From positions 1 through 64,000 of the forward strand of contig NZ_JAGEPF010000032.1 in assembly GCF_017573465.1 (NCBI RefSeq): 64,000 nt of DNA, read 5' to 3'. The DNA is from Actinomadura violacea. GTDB taxonomy: Bacteria > Actinomycetota > Actinomycetes > Streptosporangiales > Streptosporangiaceae. Every line of letters starts with the position of its first letter. The first letter of the stretch is position 1. Position numbers and translations under genes: made by a program. The notes beneath the pieces were generated by a model, which was given only the letters and a program-made list of their open reading frames with translations, did no database searches and was not told the origin of the DNA. Below are positions 24,679 through 32,543 of this stretch, piece by piece.

Positions 24679-24908
24679 CAGCGGGTCCTCCCGGTCGTGG
24701 CGTAGACGATCGGTAGGCCCCGGGGGGCGTCCTCGATCGTCAGGGTGAACTCGCCGATTCGGGTGGCGTTGAACCCTTCGCGCTCCACGAATGTGACCAG
24801 ATGGTCACGGATCCAGTCGGAATCGTCCGGGTCGGCCTCGACCGTCACCGGAGCCCCGACTCGCTCACCGCGACGCTTGAGGGTCAGCAGCAACCGCCGG
24901 GCCGTCAC
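24678..24908 (-). CDS. Small hypothetical protein (76 aa)
   Basis: A compact alpha/beta-looking protein with a basic first strand (LLLTLKRRG), an acidic linker and a C-terminal beta hairpin (EFTLTIEDAP). I recognise no family. It is coupled by ATGA overlap to the DUF2637 gene upstream. Confidence 0.72.
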   Translation of the reverse strand: MTARRLLLTLKRRGERVGAPVTVEADPDDSDWIRDHLVTFVEREGFNATRIGEFTLTIEDAPRGLPIVYATTGRTR

Positions 24909-26116
24909 GAGTCCGTCCCCGGCTCGACCTCACGGATGCCGTGCACGGCGTCCCGTAGCAGCCGAGATCGCTTGGTCCCGATCCCGAAGTGCGTGGCGAG
25001 CGGCTCGGCCCCGATCTTGCGGCCCGTCCGGCTGAAGTGGTCGGCAGCGTAGGCGATGGCCTTGGAGAGGAGCGGGTCGTCCTCGCCCATCCCGGTCGGG
25101 GCAGGAGCGGGGCGCCTCTTCCCGCCGTCCTTCGAGTCGGCCTTGGACGAGTCGGCCTTGGACGAGTCGGGGTCGGGCGGGCCGGTGTCCGGCGAGTCGG
25201 GCTCGTCCGAGTCGGGGCGGGAGCAGGCGGGGCGACCCTCGTTCGGGTCGGGCGTGGTCGGGTCGGGGAGCGTCGGGTCGGGTACAGAGGATGCGGTCGG
25301 GGCGGGTCCTGTCGAAGGCGGGCGGGTCGTGGCGCCGAGGTCGGGGCGGGACGGAGTCGGGGCGGGGCTGGGCGCCTTCTTCGCCGCTTCTGCCGCAGCG
25401 AACTCGCCGTCTCGACCGCGCAACACGGCCAGGTGCGAGATCAGCCCGATTGCGATCGGGGGGATGCTGGAAACCAGCACGACCAGCAGCCAAAGGTACC
25501 GGCCAGGTACCCAGGCACCCGCGTGGATCGCGTGGTAGACGGCGTTGCCTGCGAGCGAAAGCGCGATCGCGCCGATAGCGTTGCCGGCCGCGAACCGGCG
25601 GACCTTCGCCGACTTGGTCCGCTGGGACTGCCACACGCGCGTCGTGGTGATCACGAAAGTGTCCAGCGTGGTCGGAAGGAGCCAGTCGAGCCGGCCCCAG
25701 CCGGTGTAGGTGCCCAGGTGTCGCAGCGTGGTGAACGACGCGACGATCGCGGCCACGCCGCCGACCGCGATCCCCAGGTCGACCACCCAGTCCCGTCGGT
25801 CGGCCGGGTTGGGCCGGGGCTGGCGTGAGTGTGGCCGCCCCGGCTTCCCCCATCCCGCTTCCTGGTCGGGTCGGGGGCTGTACGGGGCGGGGCGGGTGCG
25901 GCGGAGAAGTACCCGGCGGGCCCCGCCCCTTTCCGCGTCCGGGGCGGGGCGGTGACCAGGCGGGGCGGGGCGGGTCGGGTCGGGCTCCGCGGGTGAGGCG
26001 AGCGGGGGCCGAGAAGCCGCGTCGGGGTGAGGCCCCTGGACGTCTCCGGTCGGGTCGGGGCGGGGCGGGTCGGACCAAGCTGAGGCGGGCAGGTCGGCGG
26101 CTGCCGGGGTCGTCAT
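24905..26116 (-). CDS. DUF2637 membrane protein
   Basis: The 403-residue protein has a long Pro-rich N terminus, then the DUF2637 core: four membrane segments within about 112-230 (LGIAVGGVAAIVASFTTL, a conserved LDWLLPTTLDTFVITTTRVW helix, and a final SSIPPIAIGLISHLAVL). A low-complexity region of Pro/Asp/Ser repeats (about 245-340) encodes near-tandem GTCGG-rich DNA. A short C-terminal region (LATHFGIGTKRSRLLRDAV) looks like a helix-turn-helix. DUF2637 proteins are standard neighbours of TraB in actinobacterial mobile elements. I chose the ATG at 26,116. Confidence 0.82.
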   Translation of the reverse strand: MTTPAAADLPASAWSDPPRPDPTGDVQGPHPDAASRPPLASPAEPDPTRPAPPGHRPAPDAERGGARRVLLRRTRPAPYSPRPDQEAGWGKPGRPHSRQPRPNPADRRDWVVDLGIAVGGVAAIVASFTTLRHLGTYTGWGRLDWLLPTTLDTFVITTTRVWQSQRTKSAKVRRFAAGNAIGAIALSLAGNAVYHAIHAGAWVPGRYLWLLVVLVSSIPPIAIGLISHLAVLRGRDGEFAAAEAAKKAPSPAPTPSRPDLGATTRPPSTGPAPTASSVPDPTLPDPTTPDPNEGRPACSRPDSDEPDSPDTGPPDPDSSKADSSKADSKDGGKRRPAPAPTGMGEDDPLLSKAIAYAADHFSRTGRKIGAEPLATHFGIGTKRSRLLRDAVHGIREVEPGTDS

Positions 26117-26228
26117 GGGGAATCCCTGTCGGGTCATTTGCCGGGGGCGAGCGGACCGCAGTCGGCCGACCTCCGAGCATGTGAGGAGGCGGCCCATGTG
26201 CGCGGCCGAGAGGAGGGAAGGCGGGGCG

Positions 26229-26474
26229 TCAGAGAGTCGGGCTGCGCCTGGCGAGCATCGACCATGTCTCCGCGCAGGACACGGAGGCGGCCAGAGCCGC
26301 GGCGACCACGTAAGGAGAGCCGTAGGTGGCGATTCCGGCGACGGCGACGACGGCCATCGCTCCGAACATCAGCACCAGGAATCCCGACTCCTGCCGGGTC
26401 CGGAGCGGAGTCGGGTCGGGGGCGGGCTGCACTGAAGGCACGCGGGCCCCGAAGCGGCGGGTACTCTCACCCAT
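26229..26474 (-). CDS. Small two-segment membrane protein
   Basis: The 81-residue protein has a polar N terminus, then two hydrophobic segments (FLVLMFGAMAVVAVAGIATY and YVVAAALAASVSCAE). It is the first gene of the transfer block on the minus strand, about 110 bp upstream of DUF2637. No family was recognised. Confidence 0.7.
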   Translation of the reverse strand: MGESTRRFGARVPSVQPAPDPTPLRTRQESGFLVLMFGAMAVVAVAGIATYGSPYVVAAALAASVSCAETWSMLARRSPTL

Positions 26475-26533
26475 GGGTCACGCCTTTCGTCGGAAGGCTT
26501 GGCCTGGCCGGCCTCCGCTTGCGGGTGCCGGTC

Positions 26534-26579
26534 GAGGCCCTCACCGCAGGTTTCCTAGGCCTGATGCGGTGAGGGCCTC
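26534..26579. terminator. 15-bp inverted repeat upstream of the transfer block
   Basis: The arms 26,534-26,548 and 26,565-26,579 are perfectly complementary with a 16-nt loop. On the plus strand it is followed by CGTCGTTTT, so it would work as a plus-strand terminator; no plus-strand gene ends just before it. On the minus strand it lies in the leader of the 26,229 gene. Confidence 0.5.
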
Positions 26580-26695
26580 GTCGTTTTCCGGGGCTCGAAG
26601 CTCCGGCTGCCAGAGTGGTGGACGGCCCACCACTCCTAGCAGGGTACGCCGGTCGTTTACGGCCCGCAATCGACCATGAGACGATCCCCGGTGAC

Positions 26696-26923
26696 ATGGC
26701 AGAAAAGCACCGGCGGAACAGGGCAGACCGCCACCTCAAGAAGTGGCGGCCTTCGCTGCGACCCGACCGGCAGCTATTCGAGCGGGTTGCCCGGGGCGTG
26801 CAGCGACTCGGCCCTGGCTGGAACATGAACAGCCACTACGAAGCCTGGCTGCGGTACTGCGCGCACGAGACCAATGAGCTGCCGCCGCGGCCCCCGCGCG
26901 TGGACGATCCTGAGCAGGCCTAG
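26696..26923 (+). CDS. Small basic hypothetical protein
   Basis: The 75-residue product is Arg/Lys-rich at the start (EKHRRNRADRHLKKWRPSLR) and ends in a Pro-rich tail. The ATG at 26,696 follows GATCCCCGGTGAC with no clear ribosome site. It is one of the few plus-strand genes in the right half of the element, and its last 4 bases overlap the end of the convergent gene. I recognise no family. Confidence 0.55.
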   Translation: MAEKHRRNRADRHLKKWRPSLRPDRQLFERVARGVQRLGPGWNMNSHYEAWLRYCAHETNELPPRPPRVDDPEQA

Positions 26924-27201
26924 TCCGCGCTGAAGCGCTCCGACACCTCGCCGCCGTGCTCGCGATCGCTGGCAAGCGCTTCGTCCCAGGTCAGGGTGTG
27001 CTGGAAGTAGACGCGGCCTGGTTCGCCGACCGCGACGTGCTTGAGCTTGCGTCGTACGTCCTCGCGCGCAGCCTCGGCGGCGGCCTCAGCGAAGTACTCG
27101 ACGACCTCGTTCTCGCTCGCGTCATACACCGTGATGGTGTTGGTGTTCCTGCAGAACACCGCGAACCTGCCGTCCGGCTGACGGATGATCTGGCTTCCCA
27201 T
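26920..27201 (-). CDS. Hypothetical protein (93 aa)
   Basis: The protein starts with a beta-hairpin-like region (IIRQPDGRFAVFCRNTNTIT) and continues with an acidic helix and a C-terminal aromatic strand. I recognise no family. I chose the ATG at 27,201. It is the last gene of the block that starts at the promoter near 28,868. Confidence 0.65.
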   Translation of the reverse strand: MGSQIIRQPDGRFAVFCRNTNTITVYDASENEVVEYFAEAAAEAAREDVRRKLKHVAVGEPGRVYFQHTLTWDEALASDREHGGEVSERFSAD

Positions 27202-27294
27202 GGTCGTGCGGCTCCTGCGCTGTTTGGGGTGTTCGGCAAATGCTCGCACGGGCGGCCGCCAGAGTCGCCGGGCGCGTGGAACCCCTCGGGCGAG

Positions 27295-27918
27295 CTATTG
27301 CGGATTCCGCCACATGAGCTGAACCGGCGGACAGGAACCCGGCATCGTCAAGTCCCTGGTCACCTTGAAGCCGAAACCTGTGTAGAACGGGATGTTGGCG
27401 GGGTTGGACGATTCCAAGTAGGCGGGGATCCCCGCGGCGTCGCACCGCTCGATGCGCGAGCGCAGCAGTGCCCCGCCGAGCCCGTTGCCCTGCGCGGGCG
27501 GGTCGGTGCCGAGGACCGCCAGATACCAGTGCGGTTCCGGCGGGTGGTGCTTCTCGATCTCGCCGAGGGCGCGTAGCGCCGCCGGCAACCGTATGCCGAA
27601 AGAACGGATCAGCGGCAAGGCGTGGGAAGCCTGCGCGCGCAGAGGTACGCGCCAACGTCCAGGCGGATCCCATAGCGCGGCCGCCTCCACCTGTCCTTCA
27701 CGCCCGGCGGCCTCGGTGCCCTCGTGCCGCAGGTGCACGCCGCGCAGCAGGATGCTGAACACGCCGGTCAGCCGGCGGACGCGGGACCCCTCATCAGGCA
27801 GGATCCAGCTCCATACCGGGTCGTCGTCGAACGCGCGGGCGAGCACCGCCGCGATCGCGCCAGCGTCGGTGCCTTGGGCAGCGCGGACAAGCGGGGTCGG
27901 CTGGGACTGGGACGTCAT
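27295..27918 (-). CDS. GNAT-family N-acetyltransferase carried by the element
   Basis: The 207-residue protein has the GNAT acetyl-CoA loop QGNGLGGALL at about residue 153 and a C-terminal PFYTGFGFKV strand-turn motif. It is closely similar, including about 55 bp upstream of the start and the ribosome site GGAGGAGG, to the broken chromosomal GNAT gene at 37,919-38,467. This copy is complete. The shared upstream region ends at the same CGTCAAG. It therefore looks like a captured relative of the target gene that may restore its function. The substrate is unknown. Confidence 0.88.
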   Translation of the reverse strand: MTSQSQPTPLVRAAQGTDAGAIAAVLARAFDDDPVWSWILPDEGSRVRRLTGVFSILLRGVHLRHEGTEAAGREGQVEAAALWDPPGRWRVPLRAQASHALPLIRSFGIRLPAALRALGEIEKHHPPEPHWYLAVLGTDPPAQGNGLGGALLRSRIERCDAAGIPAYLESSNPANIPFYTGFGFKVTRDLTMPGSCPPVQLMWRNPQ

Positions 27919-27968
27919 GCGCGGCCTCCTCCGGAGTGTGCCGATCCTCGCTTGCGGCCTGGCCCTCG

Positions 27969-28427
27969 TCAAGAAGCGGTATCTGCCGTGAGAACGCCGC
28001 AGGCCAGCCAGCTCGTGGCAACTGTGATTCCCATGTCCAGCCGCAGGACACGGGCGGCGCGCCACTCCGCTCGCCCGTACCGGGACCGCTGCTCCAGCTC
28101 CACCACGGCGACGCCGCCGGGCCTGAGAAGCCGGACCGCCGCATCCCACACGGGCCGGTCATCGCGGTGCCGTCCGTTGCGTACCGTGCCGAGCCGGGCG
28201 TACCGCTGGTACCGGGTTCCCCACCCGACCGCCGCCGGGTCCGCGGGGACAGCTGCGATGAGCCGGTCAGCCGGCTGCGCGGCCTCGTAGTAGCGAGTCA
28301 TGCCGATGGGGGCAGGGTGATGGACCTTGAGTGCCGTCCCCGGAGGGAGGTTGCACACGACGATCTGGAGGCCAGCCGGTGTCACCTCAACCGTTGCGGG
28401 AGCGGCGATGGGAGGACGGGGAGGCAT
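27969..28427 (-). CDS. Hypothetical protein (152 aa)
   Basis: Beta-rich composition (GLQIVVCNLPPGTALKVHHP, then GVAVVELEQRSR) and no recognised family. The ATG at 28,427 is preceded by AAGGAG. It ends in a hydrophobic stretch, ITVATSWLACGVL. It is the second gene after the promoter near 28,868, upstream of the GNAT gene. Confidence 0.65.
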   Translation of the reverse strand: MPPRPPIAAPATVEVTPAGLQIVVCNLPPGTALKVHHPAPIGMTRYYEAAQPADRLIAAVPADPAAVGWGTRYQRYARLGTVRNGRHRDDRPVWDAAVRLLRPGGVAVVELEQRSRYGRAEWRAARVLRLDMGITVATSWLACGVLTADTAS

Positions 28428-28484
28428 TGTCGACTCCTTGGGCGGCCCGGTCCGGGGGCTCACCGGACCGGGCCGCTGGATGGA

Positions 28485-28781
28485 TCAGAGGAGGGTGCGG
28501 ATGCCCGACCGCTGGCACGTCGGGCACTCCTTGGGCTCGTCGCGGATGTGCCACATCGGGCCGTCGCCGCAGACCTTGCAGATGCTCACCAGGAAGTCGG
28601 CCTTGTCGATGATCTGCAGGGAGGAAGAGTGGGCGTTGCGGAGCACGACCTCGCCGGGCTCGTCCTCGTACGCGAGGTCGCAGTGGTCGCCGTAGCTGGA
28701 CGCGACCGTGAACAAGATGCCGTGGTAGTAGTCCAGAGAGCCGCGGTAGACGCCGATCTCGCCGATGGCCAGCTCAGACAT
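28485..28781 (-). CDS. Small zinc-ribbon-like protein
   Basis: The 98-residue protein has a beta-rich N-terminal domain (LAIGEIGVYRGSLDYYHGIL) and a C-terminal CKVC...CPTC pair that should bind one zinc. No catalytic motif is seen. It is the first gene behind copy 2 of the repeated promoter, with a leader of about 60 nt. Possibly a nucleic-acid-binding accessory protein. Confidence 0.7.
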   Translation of the reverse strand: MSELAIGEIGVYRGSLDYYHGILFTVASSYGDHCDLAYEDEPGEVVLRNAHSSSLQIIDKADFLVSICKVCGDGPMWHIRDEPKECPTCQRSGIRTLL

Positions 28782-28847
28782 GGTGAACCTCGCAACTCGC
28801 GTGGGGAAGGGGAGGGGTGACCTGCTGTCCCGGTCACAACATCCACA

Positions 28848-28888
28848 CTATGGCAATCTAATAATCATGTCAAGAAAAACTTGGGATT
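28848..28888 (-). promoter_or_regulatory. Repeated promoter/operator, copy 2
   Basis: On the minus strand, TTGACA, a 17-bp spacer and TAGTGT, with CAAG-N5-CTTG across the -35 and AATCCC/GATT arms. It reads toward the zinc-ribbon gene at 28,781. Confidence 0.72.
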
Positions 28889-28935
28889 GTCTGAGAGGGT
28901 GGAAGTGCCCGAGCCGGCCCCGCGAGCAGGGACGC

Positions 28936-29703
28936 CTACTCGACCCGGCAGGCGTTCGGATGGTCGCGATGCCACTTCGCCGTCCAGCGGGCATCGGCTC
29001 TGTCGCCGGCGAGATAGCTCCAGCCGCAGGAACAGAACGCTGTCGAGGCCCCGTCGTACTGCCCGCCGCCCCGCTTGCTCACGAAGATGCCGCCTCGATG
29101 CCAACCCCGCGGCTCGGTGGTGTAGGTCAGGTGTCGAGCCTCCGGCGCCAGGTCCCGCAGCATCGCATCAGCGACTCGCGCTGCCCGGCGCGTGTCCCAA
29201 GGCCCCTCAAGGGCCAGCCTGACGAACGAGCCGCCGTCCGCAGCGGCCGACACGGCGGCGTGCTGAACGGTGGCGTATGCGCCCGGCACGCCCATCCGGA
29301 TGGAGCCGTCCATGCGCGGCTGCGGGCACCTGCCGTTGCGGCGCATCTTCATCACATGGCCGACTGACCAGGGGGCGATGTCCGGACGGGAGCTGTCTGG
29401 TGCGTCAGCCGGAGCGCAGGCAAGGGCTTCGGCGATGGTCCTTGAGAAGTCGGTCAGTTCGCCGCCCCTCATGCCGCCGACCGCGACCCGCTGACCGGCG
29501 GGATTCAGAAGGGCACACCGGGCTCCCCGTGCAGTCCGCCGGCACGCCAGCATGCCGCGCGGAACCTTCACCCGGTGGGTCATGTGACCGGCCGCGAAGG
29601 CGACGGCGACTTCCGCCAGGGCGTTGTGCTCGTGGGTGCGGTCGAGGGGGGCGGGACGATACCCGCGGGGAGCCTCCTGGGCCGCAGTAGCGTTCTCGCT
29701 CAT
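28936..29703 (-). CDS. Hypothetical protein with C-terminal Cys/His motif
   Basis: The 255-residue protein has a C-terminal CSCGW...WHRDHPNAC motif that could bind zinc. The centre is Arg/Ala-rich. I recognise no family. The ATG overlaps the stop of the upstream gene as ATGA. It ends the block that starts at the promoter near 31,170; the next gene downstream has its own copy of the promoter. Confidence 0.7.
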   Translation of the reverse strand: MSENATAAQEAPRGYRPAPLDRTHEHNALAEVAVAFAAGHMTHRVKVPRGMLACRRTARGARCALLNPAGQRVAVGGMRGGELTDFSRTIAEALACAPADAPDSSRPDIAPWSVGHVMKMRRNGRCPQPRMDGSIRMGVPGAYATVQHAAVSAAADGGSFVRLALEGPWDTRRAARVADAMLRDLAPEARHLTYTTEPRGWHRGGIFVSKRGGGQYDGASTAFCSCGWSYLAGDRADARWTAKWHRDHPNACRVE

Positions 29704-30098
29704 GAGGACCGGTTGATCGAGCAGGCGAGCCAGGCCGGGTGCCGCTGGAGCGGAGTCAGGCCGGCGAGCTTCAGTGCCTGGTCCAAACGCCTGTCCCAGA
29801 CCGCATAGTGGTGCGGCTTGGGGAGGAGGGCCAGGTCAAAGACCTCCGCGGAACCGATCCGGACCCACTTGGCCGCCAGAATGGACTGAGGGTCCTCGTC
29901 GTCGCCATACCGGAGCACACTGACCCCGGCCGTCCCGTCCAGAGGCATCCGGTCTTCTAGGTAGTCATCCGGGTCGGGGTCCTGTGCCCACGGCACCGTT
30001 AGTACTCCACTGGCGTCGACCTCGTGCACCTTCCACCGGGTAACTGCACCGCCGAGGTCATAGCCGTAGGCGATGATCGCAGAGTTCAGATCAGACAT
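29700..30098 (-). CDS. Hypothetical protein, tandem paralogue 1
   Basis: The 132-residue protein is clearly related to the gene at 30,160: both start with IVAYGYDLGG or IIAYGYDLGG, have a WKV-EVD strand, a YGDDE segment, and end LTP-QR-PAWL. It has an alpha/beta look with many acidic residues. I recognise no family. It is followed by a coupled gene (ATGA). Confidence 0.72.
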   Translation of the reverse strand: MSDLNSAIIAYGYDLGGAVTRWKVHEVDASGVLTVPWAQDPDPDDYLEDRMPLDGTAGVSVLRYGDDEDPQSILAAKWVRIGSAEVFDLALLPKPHHYAVWDRRLDQALKLAGLTPLQRHPAWLACSINRSS

Positions 30099-30159
30099 GA
30101 GTGACTTCTTTCCGGAGAGGGAGGGGCCGGGGTCGCCTGGAGCGGCCCCGGCCGCACGA

Positions 30160-30552
30160 TCAACTGAAGGCCGAGCAGCCCAGCCAGGCCGGCTGGCGCT
30201 GGATGGGGGTGAGCTCGACCAGTTCGAGGGCCTGACGCAGTGCCTCGTCCCACGCCGGGTAGTCGTGGGGCTCGGTGAGGGCGGTCAAGTCGAGCACCTC
30301 GGTCTGGTGGATGATGAAGACCCGAGTGACCAGGAGGTACTGCTGCTGCTCCTCGTCGTCGCCGTAGGGCTGTAGCTCGACCCCGAGGTGGCGCGCGGAG
30401 GGCATGAGGTCCTCCAAGCTGTCGCTGGCGTCGGCGTCCTCGGCCCAGGCGACGGTCAGGCCGACGGCGTCGACTTCCCTGACCTTCCATCCCGTGGTCC
30501 CGCCGCCGAGGTCGTACCCGTAGGCGACGATGCCGGAGTTCACGCAGGACAT
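30160..30552 (-). CDS. Hypothetical protein, tandem paralogue 2
   Basis: The 130-residue protein is the tandem partner of the gene at 29,700, with the same YGYDLGG, YGDDEEQ and PAWLGCS landmarks. I chose the ATG at 30,552. It lies between its paralogue and the Cys-rich gene at 30,609. Confidence 0.72.
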   Translation of the reverse strand: MSCVNSGIVAYGYDLGGGTTGWKVREVDAVGLTVAWAEDADASDSLEDLMPSARHLGVELQPYGDDEEQQQYLLVTRVFIIHQTEVLDLTALTEPHDYPAWDEALRQALELVELTPIQRQPAWLGCSAFS

Positions 30553-30608
30553 TGGTAAGCCCTTTCGGGGAAGGGCCGGGGGCCGGTTCCGGCCCCCGGC
30601 AAGAAGGG

Positions 30609-31103
30609 TCAGGTCGTGATGTGATCGGCGTCCACGGGCGGCTCTATGGCCGGCTGGGCGGACTCGGGCCCGCCGGTGGGCTCCTCGACGTACCAGGAAG
30701 CCAGCTCGTTGCCCTGGATGGACCACGTGTTCTCGATGGCGGAGACCCAGCCTTCGCCCTCCACCCACTGCGTGCGGCGCAGGAAAGAGATGGGGACACA
30801 ACCGGCCAAGAGAACCTCCTTGAGGTTCTCGATCTCGCCGAGCCATCCGTAGACGGTGCTGCCCTTGTGCTGCCAGATGCAGGGCCACTCCGGAACGCGG
30901 ATGTGCATGCCGTAGTGGATGACCAGGTCACCCGGCTTGAGGTCCGGGGTGGAGACCTGGCGGACGATGGTCGCCGCGGGCTCGCCGTCCATGTCACCGG
31001 ACAGGACCGTCTCCTTGCGCAGGCGGGCCAGGTAGCCGGCTTCGCAGCGCGGGTGCAGGACGCCCACCGGGCAGTCCGTGTTGCACTCCAGGCACAGGTT
31101 CAT
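30609..31103 (-). CDS. Hypothetical protein with N-terminal Cys cluster
   Basis: The 164-residue protein opens with CLECNTDCPVG...HPRC, four Cys and a His that resemble a small zinc-binding knuckle. A beta-rich domain follows (PGDLVIHYGMHIRVPEWPCIW). I recognise no family. It is the first gene behind promoter copy 3, with a leader of about 40 nt. Confidence 0.7.
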   Translation of the reverse strand: MNLCLECNTDCPVGVLHPRCEAGYLARLRKETVLSGDMDGEPAATIVRQVSTPDLKPGDLVIHYGMHIRVPEWPCIWQHKGSTVYGWLGEIENLKEVLLAGCVPISFLRRTQWVEGEGWVSAIENTWSIQGNELASWYVEEPTGGPESAQPAIEPPVDADHITT

Positions 31104-31150
31104 AGGGAGGGATGGCCTTTCTGGGGGGTGCTTGCCTTGCAGAACCGAAT

Positions 31151-31190
31151 CTATGGCAATCAAATAAACATGTCAAGTATAACTTGGATT
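31151..31190 (-). promoter_or_regulatory. Repeated promoter/operator, copy 3
   Basis: On the minus strand, TTGACA, a 17-bp spacer and TAGATT, with the perfect dyad CAAGT-TAT-ACTTG over the -35 and CAATCCAA/TTTGATTG arms. Confidence 0.74.
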
Positions 31191-31235
31191 GAATCTGTTG
31201 GGTTGTGAGGGGCCGGCCGGCCCGCGCGGGACGCG

Positions 31236-32543
31236 TCAGCCGGCCAGCTCGAAGACCCCCTGCAAGCCACCTGGCAACGCCGTGGCCGCCGTGGCGCGCA
31301 GCCACGCCCGCTCGAACCCTGGTCCCGTCTTCGACTTCACCGTCGCGGGAACCACCACGAGGAAGTGCTCTGCGGTCGGGAACACACCCGCCGTCCGGCG
31401 CTCCAGCCAGAGCCGCGAGTGGCGTCCCGCCCGCTCCACCCGTTCCCCGATGCGGCGCGCCGCCTCGACCAGCACTCGCGAGCACTCATCGCGGGAGCCT
31501 TCACCATGGACGGTCAGCTTCCGCGTGGCGCGGCCGGGACCGGTGACCGCTCGTTGAACCTCGACCAGCGCCCATCGCCCGGCCTCCACGCGGGCGTCGA
31601 ACATCCTCAGCGCCTCTTCTTGCCCCGGAGTGCGTTCCATGAGGTCGTACAGGGCCTCACCCGCCATCAGCGTCTGTGACGGATTGAGCCCCTGCGCCAC
31701 CGTCTCCATCAGCAGCGACTCCCACGCCAACGCCGGCTCGGCAGCGAACCCGGCCAACACCCGACCCCTCCCGGCGCGGTTCGCCAAGCTGTAGACACAG
31801 AACGTGCACGCCGACTTCGGCCACCAGACCCCCGTCCGCGAGTGGATGAAGATCTCGCACATCTCTCGCGTCCACCCCCAGGTCACCAGGGGGTAAACGC
31901 CGGTCCGGTTCGGGGTGTTGGCGCCTGTGTCCTTGGCGCACCTGGACGACTCGCCGACCTCGTACCCCATGATCTGTCGATAAGATCCACCGCCGGTGAC
32001 CAGCGCGATCGCTTCGTCGGCAGGGACGCCCTTAGCCTTCTGCGAGCACTTACGGGCGCCGCCGAGCTGAGGGATGGTGCCCGCGGTGACCATCTCGTCG
32101 AACAGGCGGTAGTCGCCGTCCATGTGCAACTCTGTGGGGGCGCGGGAGTCGCTGAGGATGCTGATGCCGTCGGCCTTGCGAGGGCCGGAGCGGGCGACCT
32201 GCACGAACCGAATCCCGTGCCGTGCCAACCTCGGAAGCACGAAACGCTCAGCGAGGGTCCGGTGGATAGGCCACTCCGAGCCGGTCATCGCCGTGACGAC
32301 CACCAGCCGATCGAGGTCGAAGTCCGCGGAGAACGCCGGCTGCACCTCGGTGCCGCTGTCGGCTTCATCGAGGCTCTGCCTTGTGCCGGCCGCGATCTCG
32401 TCCAAGAGTTCGCAGAGCCTAAGCAAGATCGCTGTGCTGTCGACTCCGAGACCCCAGGAGATCACCCACCATCCAATGTCCTGTGCTGCACGCGGCTCCG
32501 CAGAGGGGATGACCAGGCCGGGGATCTCAAGCAGCGTGCTCAT
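31236..32543 (-). CDS. PP-loop ATPase (PAPS-reductase-like), divergent member
   Basis: The 435-residue protein has a PP-loop motif variant GLGVDS at about residues 31-36 and downstream Cys clusters (ARKCSQ, SSRCAK and SACTFCVYS). These resemble the PAPS-reductase/DndC group of adenine-nucleotide alpha hydrolases, which activate a substrate with ATP for sulfur or related chemistry. The extra 150-residue C-terminal region is Arg-rich and unrecognised. It overlaps by ATGA with a second PP-loop protein gene, so the two probably act together. Confidence 0.78.
   Translation of the reverse strand: MSTLLEIPGLVIPSAEPRAAQDIGWWVISWGLGVDSTAILLRLCELLDEIAAGTRQSLDEADSGTEVQPAFSADFDLDRLVVVTAMTGSEWPIHRTLAERFVLPRLARHGIRFVQVARSGPRKADGISILSDSRAPTELHMDGDYRLFDEMVTAGTIPQLGGARKCSQKAKGVPADEAIALVTGGGSYRQIMGYEVGESSRCAKDTGANTPNRTGVYPLVTWGWTREMCEIFIHSRTGVWWPKSACTFCVYSLANRAGRGRVLAGFAAEPALAWESLLMETVAQGLNPSQTLMAGEALYDLMERTPGQEEALRMFDARVEAGRWALVEVQRAVTGPGRATRKLTVHGEGSRDECSRVLVEAARRIGERVERAGRHSRLWLERRTAGVFPTAEHFLVVVPATVKSKTGPGFERAWLRATAATALPGGLQGVFELAG

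Noticed and set aside
25100..25400. CRISPR-like or tandem DNA repeat (GTCGG-rich).
   Set aside because: It is the coding sequence of the Pro/Asp/Ser-rich linker of the DUF2637 protein; spacing is irregular and follows codons.
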